DNA of 64,000 nucleotides, taken from positions 1 to 64,000 of the forward strand of contig DAHUYW010000017.1 in the NCBI GenBank assembly GCA_027306915.1, written 5' to 3'. Each line of letters starts with the position of its first letter. The stretch's first letter is position 1. Positions 17,078-26,051 of this stretch are shown one piece after another. The notes beneath the pieces are model-generated. The model was not told the origin of the DNA, ran no database searches, and saw nothing but the letters and a program-made list of their open reading frames with translations. The translations under genes were made by a program, and so were the position numbers. This stretch comes from Spirochaetales bacterium (GTDB taxonomy: Bacteria; Spirochaetota; Spirochaetia; DAHUYW01).

Positions 17078-17470
17078 CTACCGCGCGGTGAAGTAGCCGA
17101 CCACGGCAACCGCGATGCCGATGAGAAGCGAAAGGCCGATGATCTGCTGTGCCTTGCGTCGATCCTTTGCCCGAAACTCTGCCTGCTCCACGGTGTAAGC
17201 CTTTCCGACCTCCGGACCGAAGTTGAAGACGCCCCTCATCCCGAAGTTCGCGCAAAAGTGGAAGGCGGCCTGGAGAAATCCCGAGGCGGACCCTGCGGCC
17301 GGTAGGAGGAGGAAGAGCCGCCACGGTGCGCCGACGCCGAAGCCGACGAATATTGCCCAGAGCACGGCGGTGACCCCGAGCCCGATCCAGCCGAAGGTTC
17401 GCCGCTGGGCGATCTCCGCGGCGCCGATATTGCACACGCCGGGAACGTATTCCGTTTTTTGTATTGCCAT
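17078..17470 (-). CDS. Small membrane protein of unknown function
   Basis: 130 residues from ATG 17470. The N-terminus contains GVCNIGAAEIAQRR, followed by three or so hydrophobic helices (GVTAVLWAIFVGFGV, RLFLLLPAAGSASGFLQAAF and the C-terminal LSLLIGIAVAVVGYF). The CNIG motif and the internal HFCANFGMRGVFNFG are distinctive, but I cannot attach a function. The frame is open for 44 more codons upstream, but that part lacks coding character. It stands alone upstream of the activase gene, same strand, 283 bases away. Confidence 0.65.
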   Translation of the reverse strand: MAIQKTEYVPGVCNIGAAEIAQRRTFGWIGLGVTAVLWAIFVGFGVGAPWRLFLLLPAAGSASGFLQAAFHFCANFGMRGVFNFGPEVGKAYTVEQAEFRAKDRRKAQQIIGLSLLIGIAVAVVGYFTAR

Positions 17471-17703
17471 GAGAGGAAGGTAGCCGCAGGCCGAGCGATG
17501 GTCAACTGGAGAGTGGCAAGGCGCGACTGCCGTGCGCAAGGCACGAGCGTGCGAGAGGAGGTGCGAGCGGGCGGCACAAATGTATCGGACGCGGGCGAGC
17601 ATGAGCCGTGAGCGCCCGTGACCCTCGCAACTTCGGCGCCATTTTTAAAGATGATCGGGAGTTTCCGGACCAGTCCGCCTGCACGCGACGCGCATGCGAT
17701 GTC

Positions 17704-17968
17704 TCACCCCAACCATAGCAGGTAGAGGATCTCCTCCCTGACCCAGACGTTGATCGGCCCATTCGCGTGGAGGAGCGAGTTCCACGGGTCGAAGCGCCCC
17801 CTCCGGCTTGGCTGCGCTTCCGGTGACTCAGCTGTCCCCTGCTGTTCGGATCGCCCTGCCACCGGCAAGGAATTCGGTTCGAATCTCTTGCGCTTTGCCG
17901 ATCTTGTCTTCATCGGCGGCGAGTACGTTGCAGGGCGGCTCTAGCGCGGTCCGCGTCCCCGATTTCAT
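17704..17968 (-). pseudogene. Possible small gene with frameshift
   Basis: ATG at 17968 overlaps the TGA of the upstream membrane-protein remnant (ATGA). It reads 46 codons (CNVLAADEDKIGKAQEIRT within it) to a stop at 17828. From about 17860 the neighbouring frame carries GC-rich third positions and a plausible protein end (RGRFDPWNSLLHANGPIN, then VWVREEILYLLWLG) to TGA at 17704. One base shift would join both parts into about 87 residues. The 233 bases from 17471 to 17703 show nothing else. Confidence 0.3.
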
Positions 17969-18313
17969 TCTTGCAGTATCCGAATCGGTGGGACAAGCAC
18001 GCCTATGGACATTACCGCGAGCCCCCCAACTCCACCTATGAGCGCAAAGTCCATGGCCGTGTTTCCAGTACTGTTGAGGGTAGCTAACGCGGCAATGCAA
18101 CCTACCAAGCTTACCCCGGCCCCACCCCAGAATAGTGCGTTGTGGAGGACTTTCGATTTCGTGCTTATTTCCCAATTCTGCACTCCTCCAGAGGCGTCGA
18201 CGATGAAGTTGCCGTACTGCCCGAATCCTGCGTTGAATTCATGTGGCCCATTTTCCAGGTAGGACGAACAAGGACACAACGCATGAGCGAGCCGCTCGAT
18301 CACGCATGGCCAT
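17965..18313 (-). pseudogene. Small exported membrane protein, probable frameshift
   Basis: ATG at 18313 has a strong AGGGAGGT at 18319-18326 and opens with a signal-like MAMRDRAARSCVVSLFVLP, but stops at 18243-18245. In the next frame, from about 18255, the sequence NGPHEFNAGFGQYGNFIVDA continues into two hydrophobic helices (ALFWGGAGVSLVGCIAAL and FALIGGVGGLAVMSIGVLV), ending at 17965. A one-base indel in the AAAA run near 18252-18256 would restore a protein of about 115 residues. The unbroken reading from 18510 has an N-terminus without coding character. Function unknown. The 250 bases between this gene and the TPR gene hold nothing I can support. Confidence 0.4.
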
Positions 18314-18566
18314 AATGGACCTCCCTGAAAGTCGCCTGACTTCGGAAGCTCCGGCCCTGTGGCGCTTGACGTGTCTACTTGTGGTGGGGATATGCAGTGA
18401 CGATACATCCAGACTGACCGGACAGCAAGCGAGTTTTTATCGCGGTTCAAACCGCCACCTTCGTGGATCGGATGCAACTCCTTCCTCCCTTGCCCGCCCA
18501 CCGCAAACATGATAGGCTTGTTCCTTCAACAACCCACAGTTGGCGCGTGCGGCGGAGGTAGACAAG

Positions 18567-19238
18567 ATGGGGCTTGACTTGTCAAATCCTGAATATGCGA
18601 AGGCGATAGAACACTACTTGAGCGGTCAATGGAAGGAGGCACGCGAAGCCCTGGAAGGTCTCCATGCCCGCAATCCCAAAGACCACTATGTTCTGCTCCT
18701 GCTTGCGAAGTCGATGTACTCCCTTGGCCGTCTCGAGGAGGCGATCGAGCATCTGCAGAAGGCGGTCGCACTCAACCCGGAATTCGGCAACGCCTTCTAC
18801 GAGCTGGGCGTTTGCTACTACCGGTGCGGTCTTCTTGAAAAGGGGCTTGCCGCATTCAACAGGGTTCTCGCCCTGGGCGGTCAGAGCCATGCGATGGCAA
18901 GCTACTTTATCGGCCTTATCAACCATCTCCTTGGAAATGATGCCGCCGCCTTGGAGGGCTTCGCGAATTTGCGCAAGGTCTCCCGCGAGTCGCTCATCGC
19001 GAACTTCTACCTCGCGCAGCTCAAGATGAAGGAGCGCAAGTATGATGAGGCGCTCGGCCTTCTGAAGGAGCTGGCCAAGGTCACACCGAATCTCGCCGAG
19101 GTTCATTATCTCCTGGGCACGGCGCAGTTCCACCTCCACAACAACACCGACGCGATCAAAAGCTACCGCAAGACGCTCGAGCTGAATCCCAACGATACTC
19201 GCGCCCGCGCAGTCCTCGAAATGCTGATCGACGTCTAG
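18567..19238 (+). CDS. TPR-repeat protein
   Basis: 223 residues made almost wholly of tetratricopeptide repeats: EEAIEHLQKAVALNPEFGNA, then FYELGVCYYRCGLLEKGLAA and, near the end, DAIKSYRKTLELNPNDTRA. No signal peptide or membrane segment, so a cytoplasmic protein-interaction scaffold. ATG 18567 is preceded by GGCGGAGGT with spacing 7; a TTG at 18540 is less likely. The stop is followed directly by a perfect 10-bp hairpin. Partner unknown. Confidence 0.8.
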   Translation: MGLDLSNPEYAKAIEHYLSGQWKEAREALEGLHARNPKDHYVLLLLAKSMYSLGRLEEAIEHLQKAVALNPEFGNAFYELGVCYYRCGLLEKGLAAFNRVLALGGQSHAMASYFIGLINHLLGNDAAALEGFANLRKVSRESLIANFYLAQLKMKERKYDEALGLLKELAKVTPNLAEVHYLLGTAQFHLHNNTDAIKSYRKTLELNPNDTRARAVLEMLIDV

Positions 19239-19262
19239 CGTTCGGCGCTTCTGCGCCGAACG
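19239..19262 (+). terminator. Perfect 10-bp hairpin after the TPR gene
   Basis: CGTTCGGCGC (19239-19248), loop TTCT, GCGCCGAACG (19253-19262) begins at the base after the stop codon. There is no U-tract, so it is either a weak terminator or the first element of the hairpin array that follows. Confidence 0.5.
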
Positions 19263-19420
19263 CGACCGCCGCGGTGGATTTCTAGCGCCGCGGCGTGAGG
19301 GTGCATCGCACGGCAACGGCGACCGGCGCGATGGATCAATAGCATCGCGCCGCGGAAGAGTGTTTCATGCGCCGAACGCGACCGCCGCGGTGGATTTCTA
19401 GCATTGAGCCACGAGAGTGT
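19252..19420. repeat. Tandem hairpin repeat array, three units of about 58 bp
   Basis: GCGACCG starts at 19262, 19319 and 19378 (spacing 57 and 59). A 35-bp stretch is identical at 19252-19286 and 19368-19402. Units 1 and 2 fold into 9-bp stems (19267-19275 with 19287-19295; 19324-19332 with 19344-19352) around 11-base loops of constant form GGAT-NNN-TAGC. The stems differ between units by paired changes (C-G against G-C, G-C against A-T), so pairing is kept while sequence changes. Unit 3 (stem start 19383) has a decayed right arm. The array fills the gap between the TPR gene and the malate dehydrogenase promoter. The bases from 19421 to 19520 show nothing further. Confidence 0.65.
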
Positions 19421-19524
19421 GCCGGCGGCCTACCAGGAAATCGCTCGCATGATTATGCAATCGCGGTGTATACATCACTGATTCTGACGGGAATGGTAAG
19501 ATTAGCGGCTTTTTCCCCTCCCCC

Positions 19525-19553
19525 TTGTATTTGAAAATGGCAATGAGTATTAT
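19525..19553 (+). promoter_or_regulatory. Candidate sigma70-type promoter of the TCA block
   Basis: TTGTAT (19525-19530), 17-bp spacer, TATTAT (19548-19553), inside an AT-rich patch that stands out in this GC-rich sequence. It is 37 bases before the first malate dehydrogenase start. Since gaps downstream are short for many kilobases, this could drive much of the central-metabolism block. Confidence 0.45.
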
Positions 19554-19590
19554 ACGAGTATCAAGGTAATGAACAAAGTGAGATGAAGCT

Positions 19591-20514
19591 ATGCCAGGTG
19601 TAAGCATTATTGGGAGCGGCAACGTTGGCGCCAACACCGCTTTTTTTATTGCCGAAAAGGGTACCCACCACGTGACTCTATACGACGTGCGGGAGGGGTT
19701 GTCCACGGGAAAGGCCCTGGACATGATGGAGGCTGCGCCGGTTCGCCAGTATCGACCGAAGCTGCGTGGCAGCGACTCGATCGACGCCATCGCAGGCTCG
19801 GACGTGGTGGTGCTCGCCGCCGGCGCGGTCCGCAAGCCGGGGATGAAGCGCGAGGATCTCTTCAACGAGAACCTGGCGCTCGTCCGTGAGGTGGCGCCGA
19901 CCGTTGCCCGCCTCGCGCCGAAAGCAATCGTCATAATCGCGACCGAGCCGGTCGATCCCATCACCACCCTTTTTGTTCGTGAGTCGAAGATGCCGCGAAA
20001 CCAGGTCATCGGATTGGGAGGCATTCTCGACTCGACCCGATTGCGGTATGGGATTGCCCGTGAGCTGCGGGTTTCGATGGACAACGTCCAGGCCATGGTA
20101 ATCGGTCGTCACTCCGACGAGATGATCATGCTGCCGGGCTATACGAGTGTCTCGGGCATCCCCGTCGGGCAGCTCCTTTCGCAGGAGACGATCGTGAAGC
20201 TCACAAACGAGACCCGTTCGGCCGGCGATCTCATCGTGCAGATGTCGCAGCGGTCAAATGCATACTATGCACCCTCCGCGGCGGCGGCAGAGCTCGCCGA
20301 CGCAATCCACACCGATACCCATCGCATCTTTTCGGTCTCGGTGATGCTCGCCGGCGAGTATGGCATCCATGACGTGGCGTTGAGCCTGCCGGCGATCATC
20401 GGCAGGGAGGGCGTCGTTCGGGTCATGGCTCCTGCGCTTTCGCGCGAGCAGGAGCAGCAGCTAAAGCACTCGGCGGAAGAGGTGAGCATGCTCCTATCAG
20501 GGAGGACGCGGTGA
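19591..20514 (+). CDS. Malate/lactate dehydrogenase-family paralog with altered active-site loop
   Basis: 307 residues, LDH/MDH superfamily. It has the Rossmann start VSIIGSGNVGANTAFF, the malate-type loop RKPGMKR (Arg81, Arg87), Asp147 and Arg150 (LDSTRLR) and His174. The motif normally VTNPxD is ATEPVD, replacing the conserved substrate- and nicotinamide-contacting Asn by Glu119, and the usual GGHGD reads GRHSD. The following gene has the canonical versions, so this copy may act on another 2-hydroxyacid, serve as a non-catalytic partner subunit, or be inactive. It overlaps the next gene by 4 bases (GTGA), implying coupled translation. Confidence 0.8.
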   Translation: MPGVSIIGSGNVGANTAFFIAEKGTHHVTLYDVREGLSTGKALDMMEAAPVRQYRPKLRGSDSIDAIAGSDVVVLAAGAVRKPGMKREDLFNENLALVREVAPTVARLAPKAIVIIATEPVDPITTLFVRESKMPRNQVIGLGGILDSTRLRYGIARELRVSMDNVQAMVIGRHSDEMIMLPGYTSVSGIPVGQLLSQETIVKLTNETRSAGDLIVQMSQRSNAYYAPSAAAAELADAIHTDTHRIFSVSVMLAGEYGIHDVALSLPAIIGREGVVRVMAPALSREQEQQLKHSAEEVSMLLSGRTR

Positions 20515-21449
20515 GCAAGGTATCAGTCATCGGAGCGGGAAACGTAGGGGCTACCGCCGTCTACTATATTGCGGAGAAGAGTATCGCAGAGGTGGTGATG
20601 GTCGATGTCGTCGAAGGGTTGCCTCAGAGCAAGGCCCTCGACTTTCTGCACACGGCACCCCTGCGCAGGTACAACGTGCAGATAACGGGCTCGAACGACT
20701 ACAGCGCAATTGCCGGATCCGACGTCGTGGTTCTCACGGCCGGCATCGCTCGCAAACCCGGCATGGACCGGATGGACCTCCTCAAGACAAACGTAAACAT
20801 AGCCAAGTCTGCCGCCCAGGCGATCGCTCGCTACGCCCCTGATGCGGCGGTCGTCGTTGTGACCAATCCTTTGGACGTCATCGCGATGGTGGTCTTGCGG
20901 GAAACCGGCTTCGCCCTGAAGAAGGTGATAGGTATGGCGGGGGTGCTCGACGCGACGCGCTTCCGGTACTTCATTGCCGAGGAGCTCGGGGTGTGGCCAG
21001 GCGACATTGAGGCGATGGTCATGGGCGGCCACGGAGACACGATGGTGCCGCTGACCCGCTACACCTCGGTGGGCGGCTTTCCTATTACCGAGCTCCTAGA
21101 CGGGGCTACGATCGAGCGTCTCGTCGAGCGCACCCGAAAGGGGGGCGGCGAGATCGTCAACTATCTGAAGGCGGGGAGCGCCTACTATGCGCCCGGGGCC
21201 TCCGCGGCGAAGATGGTGGAGGCTATTGTCAAAGACGAGCGGCAGCTGGTCGCGGCGTCGGTTTTCCTGCGGGGGCAGTACGGACACGAGGGCATCTTTC
21301 TCGGCGTGCCGGTGCTCCTTGGCAAGAATGGCGTCGAAGAGATCATCGAGATTGAGCTCACGGACGAAGAGCGACGGGCGCTCGACGCGTCGGCCAAGGC
21401 TGTGAAGGAGGGGGTGGAGCAGCTCGAGACCTTCTACAAGCCCGGCTGA
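20511..21449 (+). CDS. mdh: Malate dehydrogenase
   Basis: 312 residues; interconverts malate and oxaloacetate with NAD. All family residues are present: VSVIGAGNVGATAVYY, the malate-specific arginine loop RKPGMDR, VVTNPLDV, LDATRFR and GGHGDTMVP with the catalytic His. It belongs to the LDH-like (type 3) malate dehydrogenases. The GTG start overlaps the TGA of the upstream paralog. This is the first of the intact TCA enzymes in the block; SdhA follows after 99 bases. Confidence 0.93.
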   Translation: MSKVSVIGAGNVGATAVYYIAEKSIAEVVMVDVVEGLPQSKALDFLHTAPLRRYNVQITGSNDYSAIAGSDVVVLTAGIARKPGMDRMDLLKTNVNIAKSAAQAIARYAPDAAVVVVTNPLDVIAMVVLRETGFALKKVIGMAGVLDATRFRYFIAEELGVWPGDIEAMVMGGHGDTMVPLTRYTSVGGFPITELLDGATIERLVERTRKGGGEIVNYLKAGSAYYAPGASAAKMVEAIVKDERQLVAASVFLRGQYGHEGIFLGVPVLLGKNGVEEIIEIELTDEERRALDASAKAVKEGVEQLETFYKPG

Positions 21450-21548
21450 TGGGCCGGCGCACTCTTCCCTCATGCCCACGACGGCCTGCTTTACCGAAAA
21501 GTGCTATGCAAAAAGAGCTGATACTACATGCAGAGAAGGAGCACTCAG

Positions 21549-23285
21549 TTGACACACGAATTCGAGGCGGTAATCGTCGGCGGCGGAGGGGCAGGGTTGT
21601 ACGCGGCGCTCGAGGCGAGCAAGAGCGCAAAGACGGCGGTCCTCTCGAAGCTCTATCCGATGAGGAGCCACACCGGGGCGGCACAGGGCGGGATTGGCGC
21701 CGCCCTCGGAAACGTGGAGCCTGACAGCCCGGAGTGGCATGCGTTCGATACGGTGAAGGGGGGCGACTATCTCACCGATCAGGATGCGGCCGAGATTCTC
21801 GCCGAAGAGGCGGTGCATGCGGTGTACGACCTCGAAAATCGGGGGTTGCCCTTCAGCCGCACACCGGACGGGAAGATCGATCAGCGCCGCTTCGGCGGCC
21901 ACACGAGGAACTTCGGAGAGGGACCGGTGCGCCGCTCCTGCTACGCGGCCGACCGCACCGGCCACATGATCCTCCAGACTCTCTATCAGCAGTGCATCAA
22001 GAACAATGTGCAATTCTTCGACGAGTATCACGTCGTCGACGTGCTCTTGGACGGGAGGCGGTGCACGGGGGTGATCGCGCTGGAGCTCAGGACCGGAGAG
22101 CTCCATACCTTCCGGGCGAAGGCTGTGATGTTTGCGACCGGTGGCTTCGGCCGGATGTTCCGCATCACCTCGAACTCCTATGCGAGCACCGGCGACGGAC
22201 CTGCCGTTCTTGCACGGCGAGGCGTCCCGCTCGAGGACATGGAGTTTTTCCAATTCCACCCCACAGGGATCAAGGGGATGGGGATCCTCATCACCGAGGC
22301 GGTTCGGGGCGAGGGGGGCATCCTGCGAAACCGGACCGGCGAGCGATTCATGGAGCGCTACGCCCCGACCCTCCTCGACCTCGCGCCGCGCGACATGACC
22401 TCGCGCGCGATCATGACCGAGATCCGAAACGGGTTGGGAATGCGCGGCGACAGCAAGATCGATGATTGGGTTCACCTCGATGCAACCCATCTGGGTAAGG
22501 AGGTCATCCTGACCAAGCTTCCCGACATCTCCTCCTTCTCGCGCACCTATCTCGGCATCGACCCCGTCGAAAAGCCGATACCGGTTCAGCCGACCGCGCA
22601 TTACGCGATGGGAGGCATCCCCACCGACCTTCACGGGAGGGTTCTCGCCGACGAGCAGGGAGGAGCCTACCAAGGGCTCTACGCCGCCGGCGAGTGCGCC
22701 TGCGTCTCGGTTCACGGGGCGAATCGCCTGGGGACCAACAGCCTCGTGGACCTGGTGGTCTTCGGCCGAAGGGCCGGCCTCCATATGGAAGACTACGTGA
22801 AGCGTACCGACTTCGGCGTACCGCCGAAGGATGCCGACGGGCCGGCGCGCTCTGAGATTGCGCGCCTCGCAGACGGAAAGAGAGGGGTTCGCAGCGGCGA
22901 GCTGCGCGAGCAGATGGAGGTCGCGATGATGGAGAAGGTCGGGGTCTACCGCGTCGAAAAGGAGATGGCTCAGGCGATTGAGACGCTTCGCTCCCTGCGG
23001 CAGCGCTACGCGGAGGTGCGGGTCCAGGACCGAAACAGGGGATTCAATACCGAGCTGCTCGAGACCTTCGAGCTCAAAAACCTTCTCGACCTGGCCTTTA
23101 TCACCGCGAGCGCCGCGAACAATCGCAAGGAGAGCCGCGGGGCCCACTCGAGGGAGGACTTCCCGGAGAGGGACGATGCCAACTGGCTCAAGCACTCGCT
23201 TGCATGGTTGGAGGGCGACGGGGTAAGAATCGGGTACAAACCGGTTTCGATCACGAAGTGGCAACCGAAGCCGCGCAGGTACTAA
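21549..23285 (+). CDS. sdhA: Succinate dehydrogenase / fumarate reductase flavoprotein subunit
   Basis: 578 residues. It has the FAD-binding [14 protein letters not shown], the flavin-linking histidine in [11 protein letters not shown], substrate histidine in [10 protein letters not shown], the arginine of [19 protein letters not shown] and [18 protein letters not shown] at 21549 is chosen because AGAAGGAG lies 8 bases upstream; ATG at 21528 would give 7 more residues but overlaps that site. It oxidises succinate to fumarate (or the reverse). The gene is followed by sdhB, and no membrane-anchor genes (sdhC, sdhD) lie anywhere in the window, which is unusual. Confidence 0.93.
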   Translation: MTHEFEAVIVGGGGAGLYAALEASKSAKTAVLSKLYPMRSHTGAAQGGIGAALGNVEPDSPEWHAFDTVKGGDYLTDQDAAEILAEEAVHAVYDLENRGLPFSRTPDGKIDQRRFGGHTRNFGEGPVRRSCYAADRTGHMILQTLYQQCIKNNVQFFDEYHVVDVLLDGRRCTGVIALELRTGELHTFRAKAVMFATGGFGRMFRITSNSYASTGDGPAVLARRGVPLEDMEFFQFHPTGIKGMGILITEAVRGEGGILRNRTGERFMERYAPTLLDLAPRDMTSRAIMTEIRNGLGMRGDSKIDDWVHLDATHLGKEVILTKLPDISSFSRTYLGIDPVEKPIPVQPTAHYAMGGIPTDLHGRVLADEQGGAYQGLYAAGECACVSVHGANRLGTNSLVDLVVFGRRAGLHMEDYVKRTDFGVPPKDADGPARSEIARLADGKRGVRSGELREQMEVAMMEKVGVYRVEKEMAQAIETLRSLRQRYAEVRVQDRNRGFNTELLETFELKNLLDLAFITASAANNRKESRGAHSREDFPERDDANWLKHSLAWLEGDGVRIGYKPVSITKWQPKPRRY

Positions 23286-23300
23286 AAGGGGACCCGCGCC

Positions 23301-24026
23301 ATGAAGATTACCATGAAGATTCGCCGGTATAACCCGGCGACCGAAAGCGAGGCGAGCTACCGAGAGTATTCGCTTGAGATCGGCGCGACCGAGCGGGTGC
23401 TCGACGGTCTGGAGCACATCAAGGACTACATCGACGGCAGCCTCGCATTCAGGCGAAGCTGCGGCCATGGGGTGTGCGGCTCGGATGCGATGATCATCAA
23501 CGGCAAGGAGCGCCTTGCCTGCAAGACGCTCATCCAGGAGGTCGCCGAATCCGACGGGGCGGTGGTCACCCTCGAGCCCGTGCGCCACCTTCCGGTGCAG
23601 CGCGATCTGATGGTCGATCAGGAAGCCTTCTTCGCAAGCTACCGGAGGGTGTCTCCCTTCCTCATCAACGACACGGCGGTTGTGGGCGGCAAGGAGCGAA
23701 TCCAGACGCAGATCCAGCGCCAGACCTTCGACGGTGAGACCAACTGCATTTTGTGCGGATCCTGCTACTCGGCCTGCCCGGTGCTCGACGTCAATTCGCA
23801 GTACCTCGGACCGGCCGCGATAGTCCAGGCCTCCCGGTTTGTGAACGATTCGCGCGATGCCGGCCTCGGTCCGCGATTGGCCGTCCTGAACGATCCGAAC
23901 GGGATTTGGTCCTGCGACAACCGCTTCGATTGCACGCGGGTGTGCCCGCGGGAGATCAAGGTAACGAAAACCATCAATCTGATGAAACGTAAGATTACGA
24001 AACAACTGGAGTCGCAAAAGGCATGA
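23301..24026 (+). CDS. sdhB: Succinate dehydrogenase / fumarate reductase iron-sulfur subunit
   Basis: 241 residues. The [2Fe-2S] loop reads SCGHGVCGSD with a further Cys in LACKTL; CILCGSCYSACP holds the [4Fe-4S] cluster and CDNRFDCTRVCP the [3Fe-4S] cluster, the standard three-cluster electron wire. It passes electrons from SdhA toward quinone. It lies 15 bases after sdhA and overlaps sucC by 4 bases (ATGA). Confidence 0.93.
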   Translation: MKITMKIRRYNPATESEASYREYSLEIGATERVLDGLEHIKDYIDGSLAFRRSCGHGVCGSDAMIINGKERLACKTLIQEVAESDGAVVTLEPVRHLPVQRDLMVDQEAFFASYRRVSPFLINDTAVVGGKERIQTQIQRQTFDGETNCILCGSCYSACPVLDVNSQYLGPAAIVQASRFVNDSRDAGLGPRLAVLNDPNGIWSCDNRFDCTRVCPREIKVTKTINLMKRKITKQLESQKA

Positions 24027-25162
24027 AGATTCACGAGTATCAGGCGAGGGAGCTGCTCGCGCAGTATGGCATCCCGATCCCGCCCGGAAACGTCGCGAAG
24101 ACGCCCGCCGAAGCGCGGGCTATCGCGGCGGAGATCGGCGCAAGGGTCGTCGTGAAGGCACAGGTTCTTGTCGGCGGACGCGGGAAGGCGGGCGGGGTAA
24201 AGCTTGCCGATACCCCGCAGGCCGCAGAGGCGCGGGCGCGCGAGATCCTCGCACTCACCATCAAGGAGCTTCCGGTCGAGAAGGTGCTTGTCGCAAAGGC
24301 TATCGACATCAAGAAGGAGTTCTACATCTCTGTGACGCTTGACCGTTCGAGGAAGCGGGCCGTGCTCATCGGGAGCGCCGCAGGCGGAGTCGAGATCGAG
24401 GAGCTCGCGGTTCGGGAGCCGGAAAAGATCCTCATGCAGGAGATCGATCCGATCGCGGGTCTCGACGACGCGACGCTCTCGGCCTACTGCGCGCGGCTCC
24501 TCCCGAGCGCGAAGGCGGCGGCCCAGGCTGCCGATACCTTCCGCAAGATGTACCGCCTGTTCATCGAGAAGGATTGTTCGCTCGTCGAAGTGAACCCGTA
24601 TGCCGAGCTCGCCGACGGAGGCCTCGTGGCGGCCGATGCGAAGATCAACTTTGACGACAACGGCCTCTTCCTTCATCCCGAGATCGAGGCCCTTCGCAAT
24701 CCGGAGGAGTACAGCGCCGACGAGATCGCCGCACGTGCCTCCGGACTCTCCTTCGTGAGCCTCGACGGCGATATCGGCTGCATCGTGAACGGCGCAGGGC
24801 TCGCGATGGCGACGATGGACATCATCAAGCTCTTCGGCGGAAATCCCGCCAACTTCCTCGATGTGGGCGGAAGCTCCAATCCCGAGAAGGTCCTGAATGC
24901 CCTGCGTATTCTCACGGGCAACCCGAAAATCCGAGCGATTCTCATTAACATATTCGGCGGCATCACCCGATGCGACGACATCGCAAACGGGATCGTCATG
25001 GCCAAGCATAAGCTCGACATGCGTCTTCCGCTCGTTATCCGGCTGATCGGCACCAACGAGAGGGAGGGGCGGGAAATTCTCAAGAAGGAAGGTCTTGCCG
25101 CGGCGGAGTCGTTGAGCGAGGCGGTGAAAATAGTGGTCGCGCGATCGAGAGAGGGACGATAG
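24023..25162 (+). CDS. sucC: Succinyl-CoA synthetase beta subunit
   Basis: 379 residues, close to the family norm. The ATP-grasp start [33 protein letters not shown] (nucleotide loop), [14 protein letters not shown] and [13 protein letters not shown] identify it. It works with SucD to convert succinyl-CoA to succinate with ATP or GTP formation. It overlaps sdhB by ATGA and sits 2 bases before sucD. Confidence 0.95.
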   Translation: MKIHEYQARELLAQYGIPIPPGNVAKTPAEARAIAAEIGARVVVKAQVLVGGRGKAGGVKLADTPQAAEARAREILALTIKELPVEKVLVAKAIDIKKEFYISVTLDRSRKRAVLIGSAAGGVEIEELAVREPEKILMQEIDPIAGLDDATLSAYCARLLPSAKAAAQAADTFRKMYRLFIEKDCSLVEVNPYAELADGGLVAADAKINFDDNGLFLHPEIEALRNPEEYSADEIAARASGLSFVSLDGDIGCIVNGAGLAMATMDIIKLFGGNPANFLDVGGSSNPEKVLNALRILTGNPKIRAILINIFGGITRCDDIANGIVMAKHKLDMRLPLVIRLIGTNEREGREILKKEGLAAAESLSEAVKIVVARSREGR

Positions 25163-25164
25163 CC

Positions 25165-26037
25165 ATGAGCATTCTGATAGATGACAAGACACGCGTAATC
25201 GTCCAAGGGATAACTGGGCGCGACGGCTCCTTCCACGCCGCCCAGATGGTCGAGTACGGAACGAAGGTGGTCGGGGGCGTTACTCCGGGAAAGGCAGGCC
25301 AGGCTGTCGCGGGGGCGCCCGTTTTCGGCAGCGTGAAGGAGGCGGTTGCAGCGACGGGGGCGAATGCCTCGGTGATCTTCGTTCCGCCGCGGTTTGCGGT
25401 GGATGCGATTCGTGAGGCCGCTGCCGGCGGTATCAAGCTCGTCATCTGCATCACGGAGGGAATCCCGGTGCTCCAGATGGTCTCGGTCTACCAGGAGCTG
25501 AAAGGGGTCGGGGTCCGCCTCATCGGCCCAAACTGTCCCGGGATTATATCGCCGGGGAAGAGCAAGATCGGGATCATGCCCGCGCGGATTCACAAGGAAG
25601 GGCGCATCGGGGTGATCTCACGCAGCGGCACCTTGACCTACGAGGTGGTCTACAACCTTACCGAGTCCGGGTTGGGGCAGTCGACCTGCGTCGGGGTCGG
25701 AGGAGATCCCATCATCGGGACGGGTTACCTCGATCTGCTCGAGCTTTTCGAAAAGGATCCCGACACGGATGCCGTCGTGCTCATCGGGGAGATCGGCGGC
25801 GACGACGAAGAGAAGGCGGCGGCCTACATCAGGGCGCACATGAAAAAGCCGGTCGTGGCCTTCATCTCGGGGCGCACCGCGCCACCGGGAAAGCGGATGG
25901 GCCACGCGGGCGCAATCATCTCCGGCGGGAAGGGCACTGCGGAGGCGAAGGTCGAGGCCTTCCGGGAGGCAGGAGTCCCGGTAGCGGATAAGCCGGACGA
26001 CATCCCCGGGCTGCTCAAGTCCAGGCTCGGTCGTTAG
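25165..26037 (+). CDS. sucD: Succinyl-CoA synthetase alpha subunit
   Basis: 290 residues. CoA-binding Rossmann start ([20 protein letters not shown]), [12 protein letters not shown] and the phospho-histidine in [14 protein letters not shown]. It is the catalytic partner of SucC. The family-typical [14 protein letters not shown] loop is present. It follows sucC by 2 bases and precedes sucA by 14. Confidence 0.95.
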   Translation: MSILIDDKTRVIVQGITGRDGSFHAAQMVEYGTKVVGGVTPGKAGQAVAGAPVFGSVKEAVAATGANASVIFVPPRFAVDAIREAAAGGIKLVICITEGIPVLQMVSVYQELKGVGVRLIGPNCPGIISPGKSKIGIMPARIHKEGRIGVISRSGTLTYEVVYNLTESGLGQSTCVGVGGDPIIGTGYLDLLELFEKDPDTDAVVLIGEIGGDDEEKAAAYIRAHMKKPVVAFISGRTAPPGKRMGHAGAIISGGKGTAEAKVEAFREAGVPVADKPDDIPGLLKSRLGR

Positions 26038-26051
26038 GCAGGAGGATGAGT

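Noticed and set aside
17965..18510. 181-codon membrane protein reading from 18510
   Set aside because: Its first 90 codons lack coding character; a strong ribosome binding site and signal-like start at 18313 in another frame make a frameshifted shorter gene more likely.
21504..24017. 837-codon open frame on the minus strand across sdhA-sdhB
   Set aside because: It is antisense to two clearly conserved genes; high GC leaves the opposite strand free of stops. Its translation has no recognisable motif.
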